Shown here one piece after another: positions 44,433 through 51,787 of a DNA stretch of 64,000 bases (positions are counted from its first letter, which is position 1; every line of letters starts with the position of its first letter). Source of the DNA: Reyranella soli (GTDB taxonomy: Bacteria > Pseudomonadota > Alphaproteobacteria > Reyranellales > Reyranellaceae); the NCBI RefSeq assembly GCF_007992495.1, contig NZ_BKAJ01000020.1, positions 1-64,000 of the forward strand, written 5' to 3'. The notes below the pieces were generated by a model. That model did not search any database. It was not told the DNA's origin and saw nothing but the letters and a program-made list of their open reading frames with translations. The position numbers and the translations under genes were made by a program.

Positions 44433-45452
44433 TCAGCGGGTCAGAAAACGGTCGCCTTCCGTTGCCACGCGGGCCCGCCAGTAGTCCAGCAGGTCACGCA
44501 GCGTCTTCTCATAGGGGATCTCCGGCTTCCAGCCGGTATGGGCGTGGAACTTCGCGGTGTTGGGCACCTGCAGGTCGGCATCGATCGGGCGCAGCCGGTC
44601 GGGATCGACCTCGACCTTGATGGCGTCCTTGGCCGGCGAGAAGGAGATCAACGTGTCGAGGATGTCCTTCACCGTGCAGGAGTGGACGCCGCCGATATTG
44701 TAGTAGGCGCCAGCCGTCGGCTTGACGGTCACCAGCATGTAGTAGGCGCGCACCGCGTCGCGCACGTCTGCGACGGTGCGCAGCGATTGCAGGTTGCCGA
44801 CCTTGACGATCGGCGGGATGCGATTGTGCTCGATCATCGCGATCTGCTTGGCGAAGGTCGATTCGGCGAAGACGTCGCCGCGCCGTGGCCCGGTATGAGT
44901 GAACATGCGGGTCGTCATCACCGTCATGCCGTAGGCCTCGGCATAGAAACGGCCGACCAGGTCGGTGCCGACCTTGGAGATGGCGTAGGGCGAGGCGGGG
45001 TGGAACGTGCACTCCTCGTCGATCGGCAGCTTCTCCTTCGGCACCCGGCCGAACACCTCGGACGAGGCGCAGACATGGATGATCGCCTTGGGGGCATGCT
45101 GCTTCAGCGCGTCGAGCACGCGCACCGTGCCCTGGACGTTGGTGTCCATGGTGTCGAGCGGCGAATCGAAGCTCGTGCGCGGGAAGCTCTGGGCGGCGAG
45201 GTGGAAGACGTAATCCGGCTTCGCGTCGGCCACCACCTTCTGGATCGACATGGTGTCGCGCAGGTCGCCGTAAAGCAGCGAGACGCGATCCTTCGAATTG
45301 ATGCGATGGGCGATATTCACCAAGTTGTCGAGCGGGCTGCGCCAGCGGCACATGCCGATGACGTCCCAGTCGGTTTTCTCAAGCAGGAACTCGGCGAGAT
45401 GGGAGCCGACCATTCCCGTGATGCCTGTGATGAGCGCGCGCCGAGCAGCCAT
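44433..45452 (-). CDS. GDP-sugar 4,6-dehydratase, DmhA/GMD-like
   Basis: A 339-residue extended SDR of the GDP-mannose 4,6-dehydratase family. Cofactor motif ALITGITGMVGSHLAEFLL; VFHLAAQS; catalytic CASSEVFG with the acidic partner; SPYAISK (Tyr and Lys). It converts a GDP-hexose or GDP-heptose to the 4-keto-6-deoxy form. The HddA-like and RmlC-like genes directly downstream favour GDP-manno-heptose as substrate (Campylobacter DmhA role). GDP-mannose remains possible. Confidence 0.8.
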   Translation of the reverse strand: MAARRALITGITGMVGSHLAEFLLEKTDWDVIGMCRWRSPLDNLVNIAHRINSKDRVSLLYGDLRDTMSIQKVVADAKPDYVFHLAAQSFPRTSFDSPLDTMDTNVQGTVRVLDALKQHAPKAIIHVCASSEVFGRVPKEKLPIDEECTFHPASPYAISKVGTDLVGRFYAEAYGMTVMTTRMFTHTGPRRGDVFAESTFAKQIAMIEHNRIPPIVKVGNLQSLRTVADVRDAVRAYYMLVTVKPTAGAYYNIGGVHSCTVKDILDTLISFSPAKDAIKVEVDPDRLRPIDADLQVPNTAKFHAHTGWKPEIPYEKTLRDLLDYWRARVATEGDRFLTR

Positions 45453-45594
45453 CGTCCCCCGTCTATTCTGCCTTTCGTGGCGGTCTACTTAATTGACGCA
45501 ATGACAAAAGGCCACCCCGCTTGGGGGCTTCCCACCGTTGCCTTGGGAGGGTGAGGTCTTTATGGTCCGACGATCCTAAATAACGATAGTCACG

Positions 45595-46587
45595 ATGAGT
45601 CTTGCCCGCGAACCCCTGACCAAAGCGACGGCGATACAGTTGTTCAAGAGCCTCTATCTGGCTCGGCGTTCCGAAGAATACATCGTCAAGCACTATCCCG
45701 AAAACCTGATGCGCACACCGATGCACATGTCGATGGGCCAGGAGTTCGTCTGCGTCGGCGTGTGCGCGGCGCTCGAGGGCAAGGCCGACGTCTTCGCCTC
45801 CTATCGCAGCCATGCCGCCTTCCTGGCGCAGACGCACGACACCGACCGGTTCTTCTCGGAGCTTTATGGCCGTACCTCCGGCACGGGTGAGGGCAAAGGC
45901 GGCTCGATGCATCTGGCCGCACCCGACCAGGGACACATCCTGTCGAGCGGCGTCGTCGCCACGCAGATTCCTGTCGCCGTCGGCGCGGCCTTCGCCAACA
46001 GGCAGTTGAAGACCGGGCGTACGGCCGTGGTGTTCTTCGGCGACGGCGCAGCCGATGCCGGCGTGTTCTGGGAGAGCATCAACGCCGCCGCGCTCTTCAA
46101 GCTTCCGGTGATCTTCGTCTGTGAGGACAACGGCTATGCCGTCGACACGCCGCGCGAGGCGCGCCAGATGTCGAAGACGCTGTCCGACGCCGTCAAGCCG
46201 TTCGGCGCCGACACCTACGATGACGACAGCGGCGACGTGGAGAGCGTCTATGGGCTCGCCAAGGAAGCCGCCGCCAAGGCCCATCGCGACGGGCGTCCTG
46301 CGTTCCTCAACATCAAGTGCTGTCGCTATCTCGAGCATGTCGGCATCGGCACGGACTGGAACTGGGGCTATCGCGACCAGGCGACGGTCGAGCGCGAATG
46401 GATCGACCGCGACGCCCTCAAGATGCAACGCGCGCGACTGGCCAAGCATCAGGTGACCGAGAGCGCCATCGCGGCGATCGAGGACGAGATCGACAAGGCG
46501 ATCCAGGCAAGCGTGAAACGAGCGTCTCAGGCGCCGATTCCCACGCCGGACCGGCTGCACGCAGGTGTGTTCCATGAGAAAGCTTGA
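45595..46587 (+). CDS. Thiamine-diphosphate dehydrogenase E1 alpha subunit, pair 1
   Basis: A 330-residue E1-alpha-like protein. HMSMGQEFVCVGVCAAL, YRSHAAFLAQ and SMHLAAPDQGH are typical of pyruvate/acetoin dehydrogenase E1 alpha. The ThDP/Mg motif GDGAADAGVFWESIN...EDNGYA is intact. Length is normal. It overlaps the following E1 beta gene. No lipoyl E2 or E3 gene is present nearby, so it may catalyse a carboligation or aldehyde release in glycan synthesis and not oxidative acyl-CoA formation. Confidence 0.85.
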   Translation: MSLAREPLTKATAIQLFKSLYLARRSEEYIVKHYPENLMRTPMHMSMGQEFVCVGVCAALEGKADVFASYRSHAAFLAQTHDTDRFFSELYGRTSGTGEGKGGSMHLAAPDQGHILSSGVVATQIPVAVGAAFANRQLKTGRTAVVFFGDGAADAGVFWESINAAALFKLPVIFVCEDNGYAVDTPREARQMSKTLSDAVKPFGADTYDDDSGDVESVYGLAKEAAAKAHRDGRPAFLNIKCCRYLEHVGIGTDWNWGYRDQATVEREWIDRDALKMQRARLAKHQVTESAIAAIEDEIDKAIQASVKRASQAPIPTPDRLHAGVFHEKA

Positions 46588-47614
46588 TTACGCCGGCGCC
46601 ATCCGCGAGGCGATGACGCAGGAGATGGAGCGCGACAGCCGCGTCTTCGTCTACGGCATCGGCGTTCCCACCTGGTCGTCGATCTTCGGCACCACCAAGG
46701 GAATCCCTGAGAAGTTCGGCAAGGAGCGCTGCTTCGACACGCCGATCTCGGAAGACTGCATGACCGGTTTCGGCCTCGGCGCCGCCATCCGTGGCCTGCG
46801 GCCCATCCACGTCCACATCCGCGTCGACTTCATGATCCTGGCGACCAACCAGCTGATCAACATGGTGTCGAACTACACTTATTCGACAGGCGGCAAGCTC
46901 AAGGTGCCGCTGGTCGTGCGCGCCGTCATCGGCCGCGGCTGGGGGCAGGGCGCGCAGCATTCCAAGGCGCTGTTCTCGAACTTCACTCACATCCCCGGCC
47001 TGAAGGTGATCGCGCCGACCACGCCGTCGGACATGAAGGGCATGATGACCGCCGCGATCCGCGACGACAATCCAGTGATCTGCTTCGAGCATCGCTGGCT
47101 CTACTGGGCCGAGGAAGACGTGCCGGAGGAGCCGTACGAGATCCCGCTCGGCGTCGGGCGCATCCTGCGGCCGGGCAAGGACGTGACTGTCGTCGGCCTG
47201 TCGTGGATGAACGTCGAGGCGCGGCTTGCGGCCGACATCCTCGCCAAGCGCGGTGTGTCGGTCGAGATCGTCGATCCGCGCACCCTGGCGCCGCTCGACG
47301 AGGATCTGATCGTCGACTCGGTGAAGCGCACCGGCCGCTGCATCATCGCTGATTGCGACTGGGTCGATTCGGGCTTCAGCGCCGAGCTGTCGGCGCGCAT
47401 CAACGAGAAGTGCTTCGGCATGCTGAAGGCGGCAGTGAAGCGCATCGGCTTTGCCCACACGCCGGCACCGACCGTGCGCGAGCTCGAGAACGAGTTCTAT
47501 CCCAACGCAAAGACGATCGTGCATGCGGTCGAGGACATGCTGGGGCTGGAAGCAGCCAACCTCGACGGCGAGGATTTTTTCAGCCACGAGCGGCGCTTTA
47601 GGGGGCCGTTCTGA
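46574..47614 (+). CDS. Thiamine-diphosphate dehydrogenase E1 beta subunit, pair 1
   Basis: A 346-residue transketolase-like beta subunit from ATG 46574, eight bases after AGGTG and within the end of the alpha gene. Conserved features: DTPISEDCMTGFGLGAAIRG (cofactor-binding Glu), GGKLKVPLVVRAVIGRGWGQGAQHS region and the C-terminal transketolase domain TVVGLSWMNVEA. It forms the active heterotetramer with the alpha subunit. A long inverted repeat follows its stop and separates it from the SDR. Confidence 0.85.
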   Translation: MRKLDYAGAIREAMTQEMERDSRVFVYGIGVPTWSSIFGTTKGIPEKFGKERCFDTPISEDCMTGFGLGAAIRGLRPIHVHIRVDFMILATNQLINMVSNYTYSTGGKLKVPLVVRAVIGRGWGQGAQHSKALFSNFTHIPGLKVIAPTTPSDMKGMMTAAIRDDNPVICFEHRWLYWAEEDVPEEPYEIPLGVGRILRPGKDVTVVGLSWMNVEARLAADILAKRGVSVEIVDPRTLAPLDEDLIVDSVKRTGRCIIADCDWVDSGFSAELSARINEKCFGMLKAAVKRIGFAHTPAPTVRELENEFYPNAKTIVHAVEDMLGLEAANLDGEDFFSHERRFRGPF

Positions 47615-47620
47615 TATGAG

Positions 47621-47689
47621 ATTCATTGGACCGCGGGCCTCCAGGCCCGCTCATGAAGTGCGGGCCTGGAGGCCCGCGGTCCAATGAAT
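47621..47689. repeat. Perfect 30-bp inverted repeat, REPIN-like family copy 2
   Basis: Arms 47621-47650 and 47660-47689 are perfect reverse complements around a 9-base loop. Each arm also forms its own hairpin (GCGGGCCT, two bases, AGGCCCGC). The core GGACCGCGGGCCTCC...GCTCATGA is the same family as 18657-18727. The start codon of the following SDR (47684-47686) is inside the right arm. Confidence 0.88.
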
Positions 47690-48469
47690 CTCGGGCTTTC
47701 CGGGAAGTTCGCGCTGGTGACGGGCGGCAGTCACGGCATCGGGCTGGCGACGGCCAAGCGCCTCGCCCAGGAAGGCTGTAACGTCGCCATCTGCTCGCGC
47801 TCTCAGCAGCGCCTCGATGCGGCGATGGCCGAGCTCAAGACCTACGGCGTGACGCTGCTCGCAGTCGCTGCCGATCTCCTCGAAGCGGACGCCGCTGATC
47901 GTGTGATGGACGTGGTCGATCGCGAATGGGGCGGCGTGCAGATCCTGGTCAACAACGTCGGCGGCGGCGGACGGTGGGGCAAGGAGATCGTCGAAGACAC
48001 CGACATGAGGGTCTGGGGCGAGGTCTACGAGAAGAACGCCATGGCGGCGGTCCGCTTCACCCGACGCGCCCTGCCGCACATGCGGCACGGCAAATGGGGC
48101 CGCGTGGTCACCATCACTTCGATCTATGGCGGCAAGGAAGGCATCGGCCGGCCGTGGTTCACCATGGCCAAGGCGGCCGAGACCGGCCTCATGAAGTCGC
48201 TGTCCGCCATGCCCTACCTTGTACGCGACGGCATCACCTTCAATTCGGTGGCGCCGGGCGGCATCTACATTCCCGGCACCGGCTTCGAAGACGAGCAGCG
48301 CCGCGATCCCGAGGGCTTCGGGCGCATGGTCGACCAGGAGTATCCACTGGGCCGGCTGGGCACGCCGGAAGAGGTGGCGGCCGTGGTGGCCTTCCTGTGC
48401 TCGGCCGAGGCGAGTCTGGTGAACGGCGCCAACATCACGGTCGACGGCGGCCAGAGTCGGGCCTTTTGA
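47684..48469 (+). CDS. SDR-family protein with altered catalytic Tyr
   Basis: A 261-residue SDR. Cofactor motif VTGGSHGIGLA, VNNVGGGG (an NNxG variant) and the catalytic Ser (ITSIYGG) are present. In the usual YxxxK position the sequence is FTMAK, so Phe replaces the general-acid Tyr while Lys is kept. The C-terminus NGANITVDGGQS is typical of 3-oxoacyl reductase-like SDRs. Either another residue (Tyr in SIYGG) substitutes or the protein has a non-reductase role. Its start codon is part of the preceding palindrome. It lies between the two E1 pairs. Confidence 0.82.
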   Translation: MNLGLSGKFALVTGGSHGIGLATAKRLAQEGCNVAICSRSQQRLDAAMAELKTYGVTLLAVAADLLEADAADRVMDVVDREWGGVQILVNNVGGGGRWGKEIVEDTDMRVWGEVYEKNAMAAVRFTRRALPHMRHGKWGRVVTITSIYGGKEGIGRPWFTMAKAAETGLMKSLSAMPYLVRDGITFNSVAPGGIYIPGTGFEDEQRRDPEGFGRMVDQEYPLGRLGTPEEVAAVVAFLCSAEASLVNGANITVDGGQSRAF

Positions 48470-48583
48470 GCGTCACGAGCGATCTTTGGGGCGTCATGAT
48501 GGGTGATTGCCAGACGGCGCAGCCTCCGTTAGCACTCGGCAGCCAAAAATACTGTCCGTTCACCGCCCGGGGAGCGTCTATCT

Positions 48584-49510
48584 GTGAAGGATGAAGCGAT
48601 CTATCGCCGGCTGTTTCGAACGGCGCTGCTGATCAGGCTGGTCGAGGAACGGATCATCGAGCTCTATCCGTCCGACAAGATCCAGAGCCCGGTCCATTTG
48701 TCGATCGGCCAGGAGGCCGTGGCAGTGGGCGTCTGCGATGGCTTGCAGCCCGACGACCTGGTCTTTGCGACCTATCGCAGTCACGGCTTCTACATCGCCA
48801 AGGGCGGCTCGCTCGATGCCATGTTCGCCGAACTGTACGGCCGCAAGGGTGGCGTCTCGGGCGGCAAGGCGGGGTCGATGCATCTCGCGGCTCCCGAGGT
48901 CGGTCTCATGGGATCGTCGGCGGTGGTGGCCAGCACCATCCCGCACGCGGTCGGCGCGGCGCTGAGCTTCAAGCGGCGCGGCGCCTCGCAGATCGCCGTG
49001 GCGGTGTTCGGCGACGGCGCCACCGAAGAAGGCGTCTATCACGAGAGCCTGAACTTCGCGGCCCTCATGAAGGTGCCGGTGCTGTTCCTGTGCGAGGATA
49101 ACGGGCTTGCCGTGCACAGCCACCGTCCGGTGCGCCAGTCCTATCGCCTGGCCGAGCATGCCGCTTCGTTCGGCATCGCCAGCCGGCGGCTCGAAGAGGG
49201 CTGGGACATGCTGGCGATCCGCCAGGCCACGCTCGAGGCCGCCGCCAGGGTGCGGGCGGGCGAGCCGTTCGTGCTCGAGATCGTCACGTCGCGCTACAAG
49301 GAGCATGTCGGCGTTGGCGAGGACTTCCACTTCAACTATCGCAGCAGCGACAGCGTCGATGCCTGGAAGCGCCGTGACCCGCTGATCGTCGATCAAAAAC
49401 TGGCCGCGGCGCTTCGCCCCGACATCGAACGCGAGATCGAAGCGGCCGTCGCCTTTGCCGAGGCGAGCCCGGCCCCCGGTCACGCCGAACTGCTGACGGA
49501 CGTGATCTGA
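48584..49510 (+). CDS. Thiamine-diphosphate dehydrogenase E1 alpha subunit, pair 2
   Basis: A 308-residue E1-alpha-like protein from GTG 48584, about nine bases after GGGGAG; the nearby ATG at 48591 is out of frame. HLSIGQEAVAVGVC, YRSHGFYIAKGG and SMHLAAPEVG mirror pair 1. The ThDP motif GDGATEEGVYHESLN...EDNGLAV is intact. Its stop overlaps the beta ATG by one base. It is clearly paralogous to pair 1 but diverged, so it probably has a different substrate. Confidence 0.85.
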   Translation: MKDEAIYRRLFRTALLIRLVEERIIELYPSDKIQSPVHLSIGQEAVAVGVCDGLQPDDLVFATYRSHGFYIAKGGSLDAMFAELYGRKGGVSGGKAGSMHLAAPEVGLMGSSAVVASTIPHAVGAALSFKRRGASQIAVAVFGDGATEEGVYHESLNFAALMKVPVLFLCEDNGLAVHSHRPVRQSYRLAEHAASFGIASRRLEEGWDMLAIRQATLEAAARVRAGEPFVLEIVTSRYKEHVGVGEDFHFNYRSSDSVDAWKRRDPLIVDQKLAAALRPDIEREIEAAVAFAEASPAPGHAELLTDVI

Positions 49511-50595
49511 TGAGCATCGCTGCAGTAAAGCCGGCCCAGGGCACGCGCGTGCTGTCCTATGCAGGCGCCTTGCTCGAGACCATGGACGCGGCTTTGGCCG
49601 ACCATGCCAACGTCTTCATCATGGGGCAGGGCGTCGACGACTTTAAGGGCATCTTCGGCTCGACGACCGGGCTGGCCGAGAAATACGGCGCAGCACGCGT
49701 GTTCGACGTGCCGCTGATGGAAGAGGGTATGACGGGAGTGGCAATCGGCGCTTCGCTGGTCGGCGACTATCCGATCACGACGCACATCCGCGCCGACTTC
49801 TCCTTCCTGGCGATGAACCAGATCATCAACCTGGCCTCCAAGTATCGTTACATGTTCGGCGGCCTGATGCGCTGCCCGATGCTGATCCGCATCGTCGTCG
49901 GCCGCAGCTGGGGGCAGGGCGCGCAGCACTCGCAGAGCCCGCAGGCGACGTTCGCACACTATCCGGGGCTGACGGTGATCATGCCGTCGAGCAGCCAGGC
50001 GATCCTCGACATGTATCCGGCGATTATCAACCGGCATCCCGGACCCGTGATCAGCATAGAACATCGTCTGCTCTACAATTTGGATTTCACCGTCGCTCCC
50101 TCCGAAAAGCGCGTGCCGCTCACCAGCTACGTCGCGCGCAAGGGCAGCGACGTCACCGTCGTTGCCACCTCGGTCATGGTGTTGGAGGCGCTGCGTGCGG
50201 CGCAGTATGTCGAGGACCAAACCGGGATATCGGCCGAGGTCATCGATCTCAATTCGATCAGCCATCCCGACTGGAACCTCGTGACCGCCAGTGTCGCCAG
50301 GACCGGACGGCTGGTCGTGGCCGACACGTCGTGGCTGGAGTACGGCGTCGCCGCCGAGGTCTGCCGCCAGCTCGTGATGCGCGACCCCGGCCTGCTGCGC
50401 CAGCCACCGACCATGCTCGGCATGGCGCCGGCGCCATGCCCGACCGCCAAAAGCCTGGAAGACATCTACTATCCAAGCCAGCACGAGACGGTCGACGCCA
50501 TCCTGACCCAGGTGAAGGGCGACAAGCACGGCATTGCGCTTCCGGTCGAGCGCTCGATGACCGAAGGCTACAAGCGCTTCCGCGGGCCGTTTTAA
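49510..50595 (+). CDS. Thiamine-diphosphate dehydrogenase E1 beta subunit, pair 2
   Basis: A 361-residue beta subunit. DVPLMEEGMTGVAIGASL carries the cofactor Glu; IVVGRSWGQGAQHSQSP and VTVVATSVMVLEAL match the transketolase-fold domains. The C-terminus has an extension ending YKRFRGPF; pair 1 ends RRFRGPF, so the two beta proteins share a tail motif. Translationally coupled to its alpha subunit. A palindromic repeat follows. Confidence 0.85.
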   Translation: MSIAAVKPAQGTRVLSYAGALLETMDAALADHANVFIMGQGVDDFKGIFGSTTGLAEKYGAARVFDVPLMEEGMTGVAIGASLVGDYPITTHIRADFSFLAMNQIINLASKYRYMFGGLMRCPMLIRIVVGRSWGQGAQHSQSPQATFAHYPGLTVIMPSSSQAILDMYPAIINRHPGPVISIEHRLLYNLDFTVAPSEKRVPLTSYVARKGSDVTVVATSVMVLEALRAAQYVEDQTGISAEVIDLNSISHPDWNLVTASVARTGRLVVADTSWLEYGVAAEVCRQLVMRDPGLLRQPPTMLGMAPAPCPTAKSLEDIYYPSQHETVDAILTQVKGDKHGIALPVERSMTEGYKRFRGPF

Positions 50596-50610
50596 AGGAC
50601 TAGCACTGGG

Positions 50611-50716
50611 CCTCACCCTGAGGAGCCGCGCAAAGCGCGGCGTCTCGAAGGGTGGCCACAGTCTCGTTGTTGCCCACCCTTCGAGACGCGGCCTGCGGCC
50701 GCTCCTCAGGGTGAGG
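50611..50716. repeat. Nested inverted repeat between convergent genes
   Basis: The left half 50611-50655 and right half 50674-50716 pair through an outer 16-bp stem (CCTCACCCTGAGGAGC) and an inner 15-bp stem (CGTCTCGAAGGGTGG). Between these stems each half folds into its own small hairpin (CCGCGC/GCGCGG on the left, GGCC/GGCC type on the right). I recall closely similar elements dispersed in alphaproteobacterial genomes. The stop codon of the following minus-strand gene lies inside the right arm. Confidence 0.8.
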
Positions 50717-51674
50717 TGGTGCGGTTATTCCGATACCACTCGAGCGTTCGGCGCAAGCCATCCTCAAGTGATGTGCGCGCTACAAAGCCGAGTTCGCGGG
50801 CGAGGGTGTTGTCCATCAGGCGCACCGGGATGGTGCTGGGACGTGACGGGTCGTACCGGATGTCGGCGCTGTCATAGCCGTCGACCTTCAGGATCTTCTC
50901 CAGGATCTCGCGCACCGAATGGCCGGCGCCGGCGCAGATGTTGACCGCGATATAGGGTCGATCGGTGGCGAAAGCCGTCAGCAGGCCCTCGATGAAATCG
51001 TCGACGTAGACGAGGTCGCGAATATCCTGGCCGTTGCCCCATACTTCGAGAGGGCTGTGGCGCTCGACGACCCGGCGTATGAGAGCTGCCGTCACGTGGC
51101 TGACGGCGAAATCGAACTTGTCGTACGGGCCGTAGACATTGGACGGCCGCACCACGGCCGTCGGCATCGGGTTGGGGATCTTTTCCGCGTAAGTCCGACA
51201 AAGTACTTCGGCATAGCGCTTCATCCAGCCGGCGGCGAAGTAGACCTCGTGCGGATCGCCGTCGAACATCTCGTCTTCGCGCACCGGCCGGTCGGCAGTC
51301 GGCGGATAGGCTGCACCGCTGGAGATGAAGCAGAACCGCGCCACGCGCGCGCGATGCGCGGCCTCAAGCATCAGCGTGTTGATCAGGACGTTGGGCGTGA
51401 TGTGGACGAGGGGCGTGGTCCGGATGACGGCCGCGCCAGAGGTATGGGCGGCGCACAGGAAGACGTAGTCCACGCCCTCGACGGCGCGGGCGCAGTGCTC
51501 GGGCTGGCGCAGGTCGAGGGTGACGACCTCGGCACCTGGGATGGTGGTCTGCAGGGGTTTTTCATGGATCGTCAGCCGCAGCTGCGCCCCGCGCCTGGCC
51601 AGGGCGAGGGCAAGATTGGTCCCAATGAAGCCGGCGCCGCCGGCGATTAGAACTTTCTTGCCCGTGAAATCCAT
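50706..51674 (-). CDS. NAD-dependent epimerase/reductase (extended SDR)
   Basis: A 322-residue extended SDR read from ATG 51674, just after GGTGGGG; ATG 51689 is an alternative. Cofactor motif VLIAGGAGFIGTNLAL; catalytic Ser region CFISSGAAYPP; then VYFAAGWMKRYAE. In GDP-fucose synthase-like proteins a Tyr sits four residues before this Lys; here that position is Ala, with Tyr three residues farther upstream. VRPSNVYGPYDKFD and RDLVYVDDFIEGL are family motifs. Candidate C4 reductase or epimerase for the deoxyheptose. The last codons and stop are supplied by the palindrome at 50611-50716. Confidence 0.8.
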   Translation of the reverse strand: MDFTGKKVLIAGGAGFIGTNLALALARRGAQLRLTIHEKPLQTTIPGAEVVTLDLRQPEHCARAVEGVDYVFLCAAHTSGAAVIRTTPLVHITPNVLINTLMLEAAHRARVARFCFISSGAAYPPTADRPVREDEMFDGDPHEVYFAAGWMKRYAEVLCRTYAEKIPNPMPTAVVRPSNVYGPYDKFDFAVSHVTAALIRRVVERHSPLEVWGNGQDIRDLVYVDDFIEGLLTAFATDRPYIAVNICAGAGHSVREILEKILKVDGYDSADIRYDPSRPSTIPVRLMDNTLARELGFVARTSLEDGLRRTLEWYRNNRTTSP

Positions 51675-51787
51675 TTCCCCACCGATCATGATCGCCTGAG
51701 ACAAACCACAATAAGGCCTTCAATCTCAAGGGATTGCGTCCATATATTGCATTGCGTTCAAGGACGGGGCAGCTTACCTCTACGCCG

